The position numbers and the translations under genes are program-made. The notes below the pieces were generated by a model. It saw only the letters and a program-made list of their open reading frames with translations, was not told where the DNA came from and searched no databases. This document shows, one piece after another, positions 11,778 through 21,546 of a DNA stretch of 64,000 nucleotides. How positions within the stretch are numbered: the stretch's first letter is position 1; each line of letters begins with the position of its first letter. The stretch comes from Ligustrum vulgare (taxonomy: Eukaryota; Streptophyta; Magnoliopsida; Lamiales; Oleaceae), in NCBI GenBank assembly GCA_963555705.1, contig OY743169.1, forward strand, positions 44,008,124-44,072,123, read 5' to 3'.

Positions 11778-12573
11778 TGATGTGATCCCGGGAGGGGTTC
11801 ACGACGAACACGCGAAGTAAACGTCGGGAAAGTTTCGAATTCAGGTTGGAACGGACGGTGACACTACGACCCGAGCCTCACGATGCAAGAACCAGGGGCG
11901 TATCAAACCCGAGACCCGTTACGATGTGGAAACAAGAACCGTAATGGTTTGAACGCCACAAAAGATGCCCACGCCTTTGATAAGTTCGATTGGTGAACAC
12001 CACAAATATCTCACAATATTTGATAAGTTCGAAGGTGTTCAATTCAGAACAATATATGAGGGCAACCACTCAACACAATTTTCATTAATCAAAATCCCCC
12101 TTTTGTATTACATTAAAGACGCCTTTATATAGGCGAATAAAAAATCCTAGTCTACTAGGAAACTAAATAAAATCTAATCTAATTAGGGAATAGATAAAAT
12201 CTATCAAAATAGAGTCCTAATTTAATTGGAAACAATAACAAAAACAAAGTAAATCTAATCCTATAATTAAGGAAATAAAAATCCGCAAATCTTGGAATTA
12301 CGGCCGTGACAACATTCCTTACGGCCGTAACTGTACTTCTGCTTAAGGATTACGGCCGTGACCATAAACTTACGGCCGTAACTGTTAAAATCTTGGATTC
12401 TTTAATTTCCACCCGTGGCTGACTTACGGCCGTGACCAGCTAGCTTACGGCCGTAAATACGAATCTGATCCATTTTGACTTGATTTGATCTTTGAAGTTC
12501 TTCGAACCTGTTTGAATTCTTGTTTTGACTTGAATTGTAGTTCTTTCCGTCAAGCCCGCCATGATTCTCATCA
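11778..12573 (-). mobile_element. Element Y 3' LTR (796 bp)
   Basis: The ends are TGATGTGATC and TTCTCATCA. The PPT on the right side shows that the element reads on the minus strand. The copy matches 13827-13952 plus 35768-36422. It includes the palindromic CGGCCG array at 12296-12462. The ends and the inner strand sequence resemble the LTRs of W and Z. Confidence 0.88.
12296..12462. repeat. TTACGGCCGTAA palindrome array in Y 3' LTR
   Basis: There are six copies of ACGGCCGT, mostly extended to the 12-bp palindrome TTACGGCCGTAA. They are grouped in pairs about 20 bp apart (GTGA-type then GTAA-type). Confidence 0.9.
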
Positions 12574-12835
12574 TTCTCCCCTTCTTTAGGATGATTCGTC
12601 CCGAATCATAACTTTGTGAATGATGTTTCAGTGAACCCCCTGGATCAAATGGAAATCCTTTGCTTTCATGCCATAGGACCAACTGATAGATCCCCATTAC
12701 TTGAATTATATGGATTGAACGAAATGTTAGCTTCATTGGCCATATGTGGTGGGGCTCAAACTTCTGGTTATTTCGAACCTGCAAGAAGGATTTAAAAAAA
12801 ATGGGGAGGGAATTATTAGTTTCATAAGGTACAAG

Positions 12836-13393
12836 TTATGGATCCCTGTACTCATGAGGAATCATCACCACTTCCTCTCTTCCCATAACGAGGTTATTTT
12901 TTTCCCCTCGTTCAATCTTTTCACTCTCTTGCTCAATATCTTTACTCTCACGCCCAACCACACATTTATTTTCAAAATTCTCAAGCTCCAAAACCTCCAC
13001 CACACTTTTATCCTCTACTTCAAAATTCGGAGTTTGATCAACTACTTCAATTTTCAACTCTTCAGATTTAATATTCTTAACATGAGGTTCTACTATAATC
13101 TCACACTCACTTCCCCTATGTAATTCAGGCTCAACCTCCCTTTCACTTTCCCGTTGCAAATTGGCTAATTTTTCCCTTGCTCTCTTTGCAATCATCTCCT
13201 CCTTTAACTGCTTTAATATAATTCTCACCTCATCAATTTCATCCCTCATTTCCGAGACACCATCCCCTATTTTTGCGGCACCATCTACCAATACTTTCAG
13301 CTTATCCCCAATTCCAACTCTAGGTTTATGATCAATCCTATTCTCCCTCCTAACTCTAGGAACTGTTTGAGGTTTTTCCTGGAATTTAGACAT
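12836..13393 (-). CDS. Element Y 185-aa Glu-rich protein, function unknown
   Basis: I choose the ATG at 13391-13393 (MSKFQEKPQ...). The longer frame to 13453 begins with TTG. The first 60 residues are basic and Pro/Arg-containing, followed by a likely coiled coil (VSEMRDEIDEVRIILKQLKE) and a Glu/Val-rich tail with EVVDQTPNFEVE. It is homologous to the broken ORF of element Z. No zinc knuckle, protease or catalytic motif is visible. The position just inside the PBS is that of gag, so it may be a reduced structural protein of a non-autonomous element. The tail motif near the end (VVMIPHEYRDP) may derive from the protease-RT linker of W-like elements; that is a guess. Confidence 0.55.
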   Translation of the reverse strand: MSKFQEKPQTVPRVRRENRIDHKPRVGIGDKLKVLVDGAAKIGDGVSEMRDEIDEVRIILKQLKEEMIAKRAREKLANLQRESEREVEPELHRGSECEIIVEPHVKNIKSEELKIEVVDQTPNFEVEDKSVVEVLELENFENKCVVGRESKDIEQESEKIERGEKNNLVMGREEVVMIPHEYRDP

Positions 13394-13812
13394 TGTGGAG
13401 CCGGATGTGAAATGGAATGGAAAGATTCGATAACAAGGAGTTATGAAACTCAAGGAAGTGGTACTTGAATTTTGGAATTGACTCTTTTTTTTTTTTTTTT
13501 TGAATTATGGATGAAATTTCGGATTAAATAAAAAAATATATATATTTTTTTTAATAAATCCGAAATTCGACAACAAACGGGATATGATTTGGACAAGAAT
13601 CGAATAAATTAAACAAGATTGAATTTTTGTTGGATTTTTATATGAATTAAAAACTGAAAAAAAAATTTCTGGCAAGAAGAACACGAAGAAAAAGTAAACT
13701 CAAGAAAAAAATACTCTATAACAAGATATGGATGATTTTGTGCAGACTCTATGATAAAAACACAAAATCAAACTGGATAGAATAGAAAAACAAAACCTGA
13801 ATCCAGAGTCCA

Positions 13813-13824
13813 GCTCTGATACCA
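13813..13824 (-). other. Primer binding site (tRNA-iMet) of element Y
   Basis: The minus strand reads TGGTATCAGAGC two bases after the LTR end CACATCA. Confidence 0.88.
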
Positions 13825-13826
13825 AA

Positions 13827-13952
13827 TGATGTGAACCCGGGAGGGGTTCACGACGAACACGCGGAATAAACGCCAGGAAAGTTCCGAATTCAGGTTGGAA
13901 CGGACGGTGACACTACGACCCGAGCCTCACGACGTACGAACCAGGGGCATAT
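13827..13952 (-). mobile_element. Element Y 5' LTR, part 1
   Basis: This portion of the LTR lies next to the PBS. It is interrupted after ...GGGGCATAT by the family A complex (TSD CATAT at 13948-13952 and 35768-35772). The uninterrupted sister LTR at about 11890 reads GGGGCGTATCAAACCC across the site. Confidence 0.88.
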
Positions 13953-14246
13953 TGTAGCGACCAAGATTTTTTACGCGATTAATAATTATTTTAATAGAAA
14001 ATCGTGTCGCTACTATTTCACCCATTTTTATTAAGTTAACGCCACGACGTATTCGTATAGCCAAGTCAAGAAATAATCGAGATCGTTCGATTTTAAATTA
14101 AATTCCGAATTTCTAAAAATATCTCTATTCTCTTGATTTAAAGTATATTAAGTCTAAGTACTTAATTCAATGTTATCCCAATATTTATTTGTACAAAAAT
14201 TACTTTTATTATTTAAATTAAGAAAATATATGCAAGCATGAGAGGT

Positions 14247-14745
14247 TCCATTATATATAATAATTATGAGAATCTTAATTTAATAAATATGGAAAAGTAT
14301 ATAAATGGTTGATAGATTCCATTATATGTAATCATGAAGAGCATAATATTTGTATAAATATGGAAAAGTATATGAATGAATTATATACTCCATTATATAT
14401 AATCATGAAGAGCATAATATTTGTATAAATATGGAAAAGTATATGAATGATTGATAAGACTCCATTATATGTAATCATGAAGAGCATAATATTTGTATAA
14501 ATATGGAAAAGTATATGAATGAATTATATACTCCATTATATATAATCATGAAGAGCATAATATTTGTATAAATATGGAAAAGTATATGAATTATTGATAA
14601 GACTCCATTATATGTAATCATGAAGAGCATAATATTTGTATAAATATGGAAAAGTATATGAATGATTTATATACTCCATTATATATAATCATGAAGAGCA
14701 TATTATTTGTATAAATATGGAAAAGTATATGAATGGTGCTTTACT
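14247..14745 (+). repeat. 71/72-bp tandem repeat in A LTR U3
   Basis: There are seven units beginning TCCATTATAT at 14247, 14318, 14389, 14461, 14532, 14604 and 14675. Periods alternate 71 and 72 bp, so the recent repeat unit is a 143-bp dimer. The array lies just upstream of the putative TATA box. Equivalent arrays lie near 23325-23820, 25318-25815 and 34067-34565. Confidence 0.9.
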
Positions 14746-14814
14746 TTAAGAAAATGATGTGTTAAAATTAATAGAATTGAATGATTATGTTTACAATATG
14801 CCAACTTTATACAT

Positions 14815-14823
14815 CTATTTAAA
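14815..14823 (+). promoter_or_regulatory. Putative TATA box of A LTR
   Basis: CTATTTAAA lies in a short pyrimidine and CA-rich context, about 25-35 bp before a likely start in CACACAACTCTACAC. The other LTRs have the same site at 23893, 25888 and 34635. Promoter activity is inferred. Confidence 0.45.
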
Positions 14824-14960
14824 CCCATCTCTTTTACACACAACTCTACACATATACACTTATTTCCAATCTCTTGACAAAATCCACAAGTAAGAGAAAT
14901 TCAAGGTGGTCAAGAAAGTTTTGGTCCATTTACTACTACACTTCATTTTAATCTTTTAAA

Positions 14961-15413
14961 AGGTAAGTATATCTTATGTTTTTATGAAAAGTAAGTATGT
15001 TTTTATGAAAGGTAAATACACCTTATGTTTTTATGAAAAGTAAGTATGTTTTTATGACAAGTAAGTATATCTTATGTTTTTATGAAAAGTAAGTATGTTT
15101 TTATGAGAGGTAAATACACCTTATGTTTTTATGAAAAGTAAGTATGTTTTTATGACAAGTAAGTATATCTTATGTTTTTAAGAAAAGTAAGTATGTTTTT
15201 ATGAAAAGAAAATATATCTTATGTTTTTAATAAAAGTAAGTATGTTTTTATGAAAAGAAAATATATCTTATGTTTTTAAGAAAAGTAAGTATGTTTTTAT
15301 GAAAAGAAAATATATCTTATGTTTTTAAGAAAAGTAAGTATGTTTTTATGAAAAGAAAATATACCTTATGTTTTTACGAAAAGTAGGTATACCCTATGTT
15401 TTTACGAAAATGT
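14961..15413 (+). repeat. Array of GTAAGTAT units in the A LTR leader
   Basis: The array starts with AAAAGGTAAGTAT (14959-14970), a near-perfect 5' splice site. It continues with units of about 24 bp reading AAAAGTAAGTATGTTTTTATG, GACAAGTAAGTATATC or AAAGGTAAATACACC. Downstream, at 15703-15716, TATTTACCATTTTCAG looks like a 3' splice site. A leader intron of about 754 bp (14963-15716) is therefore plausible. Confidence 0.7.
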
Positions 15414-15670
15414 TTGGATCATTGCTATGAAATCAATCTCACAAGATTGCTATGAAATCAATCTCACAAGATTGCTATGGGTCCCATATGATATGTTTAT
15501 GATTATGCTAAGGGGACCGGAGTTTAGTAGCGCTACACATAAGAATTCTTGCCATCTAAGTTCGGTAAAATTCTTGTGTCTCCCTATATTTATGAGGATT
15601 TCGATCATATCCTATGTTATGATGAAAATGATCCCTATGCTTTCAAAAGAAAATTTATGCTTGGTATACT

Positions 15671-15716
15671 TACTGAGATTTTATAAATCTCACTCCACGA
15701 TATTTACCATTTTCAG
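15671..15716 (+). promoter_or_regulatory. Stem-loop and 3'-splice-like site of A LTR
   Basis: GAGATTT-TAT-AAATCTC (15674-15690) forms a perfect 7-bp stem, followed by CACTCC and TTTTCAG. It parallels 10433-10471 and the L LTR structure at 4845-4875. Confidence 0.5.
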
Positions 15717-15927
15717 ATAATTGAAGGTTCGAGGCGGTCAACATGGAAGTGGCAAAAGTGGTTAAGATTGATGAGATAATTATGTTGAACTTTATGTAAG
15801 AAAATTATGTTCTATTTTTATTCACAAATAAAATTATGGGATTCTAATTATTCTTTTGAATAATTTTACATTACTATTTAAGTCTCGATAATATGATATG
15901 AGTCACTTTTTGTGGCACTCGAATGGC

Positions 15928-17686
15928 TGTGACGACCCGAATTCTCGACCATTCGAGTGCCACAAAAAGTGACTCATATCATATTATCGAGACTTAAATA
16001 GTAATGTAAAATTATTCAAAAGAATAATTAGAATCCCATAATTTTATTTGTGAATAAAAATAGAACATAATTTTCTTACATAAAGTTCAACATAATTATC
16101 TCATCAATCTTAACCACTTTTGCCACTTCCATGTTGACCGCCTCGAACCTTCAATTATCTGAAAATGGTAAATATCGTGGAGTGAGATTTATAAAATCTC
16201 AGTAAGTATACCAAGCATAAATTTTCTTTTGAATGCATATGGATCATTTTCATCATAACATAGGATAGGATTGAAATATTCATAAACATAGGGAGACACA
16301 AGAATTTTACCGAACTTAAATGGCAAGAATTCTTATGTGTAGCGCTACTAAACTCCGGTCCCCTTAGCATAATCATAAACATATCATATGGAACCCATAA
16401 CAATCTTGTGAGATTGATTTCATAGCAATGATCCAAACATTTTCATAAAAACATAAGATATACTTACTTGTCATAAAAACATACTTACTTTTCATAAAAA
16501 CATAAGGTATACTTACTTGTCATAAAAACATACTTACTTTTCATAAAAACATAAGGTGTATTTACCTTTCATAAAAACATACTTACTTTTCATAAAAACA
16601 TAAGATATACTTACTTGTCATAAAAACATACTTACTTTTCATAAAAACATAAGGTGTATTTACCTTTCATAAAAACATACTTACTTTTCATAAAAACATA
16701 AGATATACTTACTTGTCATAAAAACATACTTACTTTTCATAAAAACATAAGGTGTATTTACCTTTCATAAAAACATACTTACTTTTCATAAAAACATAAG
16801 ATATACTTACTTGTCATAAAAACATACTTACTTTTCATAAAAACATAAGGTGTATTTACCTTTCATAAAAACATACTTACTTTTCATAAAAACATAAGAT
16901 ATACTTACTTGTCATAAAAACATACTTACTTTTCATAAAAACATAAGGTGTATTTACCTTTCATAAAAACATACTTACTTTTCATAAAAACATAAGATAT
17001 ACTTACTTGTCATAAAAACATACTTACTTTTCATAAAAACATAAGGTGTATTTACCTTTCATAAAAACATACTTACTTTTCATAAAAACATAAGATATAC
17101 TTACTTGTCATAAAAAAATATTCCAGAAAATCAATTCATAATTCCTCAACATAGAAATTTCAAATCATAGTCGTCAATATCACAATATCACTTCCTTCAA
17201 TACCTTAATTGGCTCAAAAGATTACTCATACTTATATTTATAAGTCATAAATCATATTCCCAAAATTTAATCACAAGGCCAAAGTTCATAATAAATTTCT
17301 CTTCAATATAGAGGCATAATTCACTTACTCAACATAATATCCATTACTTAATTCCCAATAACCAAATCTTTAAATCTCTAACTTCATAATGCTTCTCATA
17401 AAAGTCTCATTAAAATCATATCACTTATAATCTTAACATCTCATAAAAATTCATAAAATTGGCTCGCTATTTCTCATTAAATCTAAATGATAGATAATCT
17501 GAACATATTTCTAATCATTTCTGTTGACTTCTCATACTTAATGCCATGTCTAAAATCAATTATGCAAAGTCCATTTAAGGTTTATCATTTCTAAACTCGA
17601 GGACAACAATTATTTTGAAAATCATTCTTAAGTCATATTATTCCCATTATGCTCAACACCCGTTCTCTTTCTTTCTTTTCTTTCTG

Positions 17687-17725
<39 letters not shown>

Positions 17726-18651
17726 CAGAATTGAAACTTGAAGAGTGGTACCAATAATCATCCACAGTTTTTCCTTGCTTTTAAGCAAAGGTAGTGATAA
17801 AGGGATAAATTATTGAACCGAAAATTGAAACTTGAAGAGGAAGTACTAATAACCATCCACAGTTTTTCCCTTGTTTTTACACAAAGGTAGTGATAAAGGG
17901 ATAAATTATTGTACGAATTCATTATCAATTTTGTTTGTTTAATATATTATTCCATATATTTTGGGCAAAAGTTACAACCCAACTTAATTTCTAATTGAGT
18001 CAATCTTACTAAGCTTAATATGCACCAAAATTCATATAAATATCCTCTCTGTCTCATGATTCTACATTGAAAAGAATAAAAAAAATTGAGTCTTCTATCA
18101 ATTTATATCATACTTGACATGTATATTATGTGTAACACATAAAGATTCATAGCATATGAAGATTTCATACTTAACATGTCTTAATAAAATCGTAAATGAC
18201 TTGCAAAGCATATAACATACCTGGTTCGAGGAGTCAATACGTGGAGAGTGACATAGTAGAGTGATGAGTTAAAATATTTCATATAATCTTATTTTCCTTT
18301 AATCAACAATAATTTAATGTGGTTGTATCCAAATCAACATTTTCTTGAATCATAATTCCTAATTAATCACAGTCTTCAAAACAAATCCAATATCGATATA
18401 GTAATTTTTGTACAAATAAATATTGGGATAACATTGAATTAAGTACTTAGACTTAATATACTTTAAATCAAGAGAATAGAGATATTTTTAGAAATTCGGA
18501 ATTTAATTTAAAATCGAACGATCTCGATTATTTCTTGACTTGGCTATACGAATACGTCGTGGCGTTAACTTAATAAAAATGGGTGAAATAGTAGCGACAC
18601 GATTTTCTATTAAAATAATTATTAATCGCGTAAAAAATCTTGGTCGCTACA
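15928..18651 (-). mobile_element. Inverted hybrid LTR (A LTR ends around A internal sequence)
   Basis: Read on the minus strand it starts TGTAGCGACC (18651) and ends GGGTCGTCACA (15928). Only the first ~250 bp and last ~1190 bp are LTR. The middle (about 17117-18400) equals the complement of 29467-30757, internal sequence that includes a long A run. The junctions share AGTAATT (18400-18406) and TCATAAAA (17108-17115) between donors, which points to template switching or microhomology-mediated joining. Confidence 0.75.
16441..17110 (-). repeat. Expanded 98-bp GTAAGTAT array, inverted
   Basis: Higher-order units begin CATAAGATATACTTACTTG at 16599, 16697, 16795, 16893, 16991 and 17089 (period 98), plus variant units before them. 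This is the longest version of the LTR leader array in the window. Confidence 0.9.
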
Positions 18652-19312
18652 AACTTACCCCCTTAAAATAATTTCGTCCTCGAAATTAATCTTACTTGAT
18701 CTTATGATTTCTGAACACTTAATCAGAATCTCTTCTTCTTCTTCTTATGTAGCATCATCGCTACCATATTTAACCCAACCATATTTAACCCACTGGACTT
18801 TGACTAAATGCATCAAATTGTTTTCTTAAGACATGGACTTTTCTATCAATAATAGACATATGTCTACTCATAAATTCTTCTGAATCAAAATGAAAATTCC
18901 CAATCGTATGTGATATTTCATCATATCTTGTAGTATTCATGTAACTTGTCATTTATCATCGTATCATGTGACCTCAAATATTCGTATTAATATCTCTAAA
19001 ATTTCAATAAATCTTTACTAACATATCATACCATAATAATTTGTCATTTCTTCTTATCACCAAATATCCCAAAATAATTAAAACGATTACCTGAATATTC
19101 TCTATGTAATATACCCAAACATGTTATTCACATATCAACATAATCATCAGTTTATCTTTCCAATATTTGTAACCCAAAATTTCTGCAAAATTCAATAAAC
19201 AAATATCTCCCAAATAATTAAAATTCTTAACTCAAATATCATAACATTTCCCGTAAGGTATTCCTTTCACTTGCACAAACTTATTAATCCTGATTCAATA
19301 CAGTCCTTATTT
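18652..19312 (-). mobile_element. Inverted A internal 3' end
   Basis: This is the complement of about 22385-23030 and 33127-33772, including the TTTCGAGGACGAAA tail and a purine tract next to the inverted LTR. It breaks after AATACAGTCCTTATTTT and is joined to plus-strand sequence. No gene is seen. Confidence 0.8.
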
Positions 19313-19751
19313 TAAGGTAAATTTTATTTGGGTTAATTAGGCCCAATCTTATGTAAAGATGCGAAATGATTAATAATAATTTTTTTTTAAAAATATTTTA
19401 ACTCATCACTCTACTATGTCACTCTCCACGTATTGACTCCTCGAACCAGGTATGTTATATGCTTTGCAAGTCATTTACGATTTTATTAAGACATGTTAAG
19501 TATGAAATATTCATATGTTATGAATCTTTAAGTGAAATATACATGTTGAGTATGATATGAATTGATAGAAGCCTAAATTTTAATTTATTCATTTTAATGT
19601 AGAATCATGAGACATAGAGGATATTGATATGAATTTTGGTTCATATTAAGCTTAGTAAGATTGACTCAATTAGAAATTAAGTTGGGTTGTAACTTTGGCC
19701 CAAAATATATGGAATAATATATTAAACAAACAAAATTGATAATGAATTGTA

Positions 19752-20031
19752 CAATAATTTATCCCTTTATCATTACCTTTGTGTAAAAACAAGGGAAAAA
19801 CTGTGGATGGTTATTAGTACTTCCTCTTCAAGTTTCAATTTTCGGTTCAATAATTTATCCCTTTATCACTACCTTTGCTTAAAAGCAAGGAAAAACTGTG
19901 GATGATTATTGGTACCACTCTTCAAGTTTCAATTTTCGGTTCAATAATTTATCCCTTTATCACTACCTTTGCTTAAAAGCAAGGAAAAACTGTGGATGAT
20001 TATTGGTACCACTCTTCAAGTTTCAATTTTG
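19752..20031 (+). repeat. ~95-bp tandem repeat, three copies, before an A run
   Basis: Units begin CAATAATTTATCCCTTTATCA at 19752, 19848 and 19942. Each holds a hairpin-forming segment such as CCTTTGCTTAAAAGCAAGG. An A run (20032-20047) follows. Copy 2 has two units (29964-30149) and 34 A residues. Confidence 0.85.
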
Positions 20032-20595
20032 AAAAAAAAAAAAAAAATATGATTTACGAATGATTTTCAAAATAATCTTTGTCGTCAAGTTTAGAAATGA
20101 TGAGCCCTAAATGAACTTTGCATAATTGATTTTAGACATGGCACTAAATATGAGAAGTCAACAGAAAGGACTAGATAATATTTTCGAATTATTCATCGTT
20201 TAGATTAAACGAGAAATAGAAAGTCAGTTTTATGAAGTTATGATGAGATGTTGAGATTATAAGTGATATGATTTTATTGAGATTTTTATAAGAAGAATTA
20301 TGAAGTTGGAGATTTAAAGTTTAGGCTCTTAATTATTGAGAAATAAGGACTTGATATGGTGATATTAGAAATTATGATTTGAAATTTTTATGTTGAGGAA
20401 TTATGAATTGATTTTCTGGAATATTTATGATGATATTGAAGTTTGATGAAATTGTGATCAAATGTACAATTAGTTATTATTGTGAGTTATGAAGTATGCT
20501 TACGATTTGGATAAGTCCAAATTTCAAAGGAAAACTCTGCCTAGAATTTTATCGTTTGGAGTTAAGAGCATAGTATGGTATGCAATCACTAAGAT

Positions 20596-21249
20596 TCATA
20601 AAGTTAAGTTTACATTAACCGGACTCCATTTTCGCTTGATTCCCCTTCCTTGCGACCAATCTATCTTAACCCCTGCTGGATCTTGTATTGAGATATATGA
20701 CTGCAGCTTATCCAGTAGTTCATCAATAGTAGGAGCAGAAATAAGGAGCCTTCTGGAAAATGGAGAGATGAATCCCTGTTCCACAGCATAATCAAGAAAG
20801 GTTAACAAGCCATCAAAGAAATTGTTAACATTCAGAAGCCCAATAGGCTTAGTATGGAGATCTAGTTGAGCCCACGAGGTAATGTTAAAGATTTCTTCTA
20901 AGGTACCAAAACCTCCGGGCAGGGCTATAAAGGCATCAGAACCATATAGCATACAAGTTATGCGTTCATGGATGGATAATGTTTGAACTTCATGCCCTCG
21001 TGTTTTGCCTGCAACATCTACCAAAGGGACAGGTATGACACCGATTACTTTTGATTTCTCTGCAAGAGCAGATTGGGAAACACAACCCATTAGACCACTG
21101 CTACCACCCCCATACACAAGAGTGATACATTTTTCCCCCAGTTTCTTTCCAAGATCTACGGCCGCTTCTAGATAACTGAAGCCTTTCCCCACTTTTGATC
21201 CACAAAATACACAAATAGTTTTGATCTGTCGAAGTTTTGGTGCTTCCAT
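20596..21249 (-). CDS. Captured LOG-like cytokinin riboside 5'-monophosphate phosphoribohydrolase, copy 1
   Basis: The 217-aa intact frame starts at an ATG in good context (AAAGATGG). LOG enzymes release active cytokinin bases from nucleotide precursors. Visible family features are the Rossmann-type start ICVFCGS (12-18), VYGGGSSGLMG (45-55), HER with Arg96, and PGGFGTLEE (111-119) with Glu119; the family's catalytic Arg/Glu pair is therefore present. Length is normal for plant LOGs (about 210-230 aa). Plant LOG genes normally have several introns and this has none, so it is a reverse-transcribed copy. It lies antisense to the retroelement, downstream of the virus-like ORF on the same strand. 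Residue 41 is Cys, where copy 2 and the family have Gly next to the nucleotide-binding loop, so activity is doubtful. Expression is unknown. Confidence 0.85.
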   Translation of the reverse strand: MEAPKLRQIKTICVFCGSKVGKGFSYLEAAVDLGKKLGEKCITLVYGGGSSGLMGCVSQSALAEKSKVIGVIPVPLVDVAGKTRGHEVQTLSIHERITCMLYGSDAFIALPGGFGTLEEIFNITSWAQLDLHTKPIGLLNVNNFFDGLLTFLDYAVEQGFISPFSRRLLISAPTIDELLDKLQSYISIQDPAGVKIDWSQGRGIKRKWSPVNVNLTL

Positions 21250-21546
21250 CTTTGATAGTATAGAAGAGAAAACTTACGAAGAAGATGTGATTTTGGGATG
21301 CCTGAACTATGAAATATGTTTGGCTATTTAAAAGCCGAAAAAATTTACTGTTTTTGATTGATTATGAAAAAGTAAAGATTTACTTTTGTCAAAATCGGCC
21401 AACTTTTGACTGTTTTACCAAAGATATCACCTTTCGGTGATTTATTTCCAGCTTTATCAAAACTCGAGAAAGGAAAATATATTTTATTTCCAAAACGCGT
21501 GAAAGAAAACAGCAAAATATTTTAAATGTGTATCAAGAGATTTACC
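21250..21546 (-). other. Spacer between captured virus-like ORF and LOG ORF
   Basis: These 297 bp are the same in both cassettes apart from two changes (an A-run length and one G/A). On the minus strand there is a GTAAATCTTTAC palindrome, a short CACC-GAAA-GGTG hairpin, and a pyrimidine-rich segment (CACATCTTCTTCGTAAG) just before the LOG ATG that resembles a plant 5' leader. No ORF is seen. Confidence 0.5.

Larger units (their letters stand above)
12574..13826 (-). mobile_element. Element Y internal region
   Basis: The 1253 bp lie between a minus-strand PBS (13813-13824, TGGTATCAGAGC) and a minus-strand PPT (12574-12610, AAAGAAGGGGAGAATGA). They hold one ORF (12836-13393) and an AT-rich leader with long T and A runs (13480-13730). 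There is no RT or integrase, so Y depends on another element. Confidence 0.85.
13953..15926 (+). mobile_element. Family A 5' LTR, missing its last ~20 bp
   Basis: It matches 33773-35767 closely, with shared variants such as AAGATTTTTTACG and TCTCTATTC that differ from the 23031 and 25026 LTRs. It breaks off at CACTCGAATGG and is followed directly by an inverted LTR. Confidence 0.85.

Noticed and set aside
15427..15720. 93-97-aa frames in each A LTR (also 16155, 24513, 26508, 35247)
   Set aside because: They are LTR leader sequence crossing the presumed 3' splice site, with no domain. Repetition reflects LTR copy number.
16441..17110. CRISPR-like repeat and spacer pattern
   Set aside because: Units are directly tandem without unique spacers, and the context is a plant LTR.
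20489..20791. 100-aa plus-strand frame
   Set aside because: Shadow of the LOG gene on the other strand. The plus frame at 21682-21897 is likewise a shadow of the virus-like ORF.
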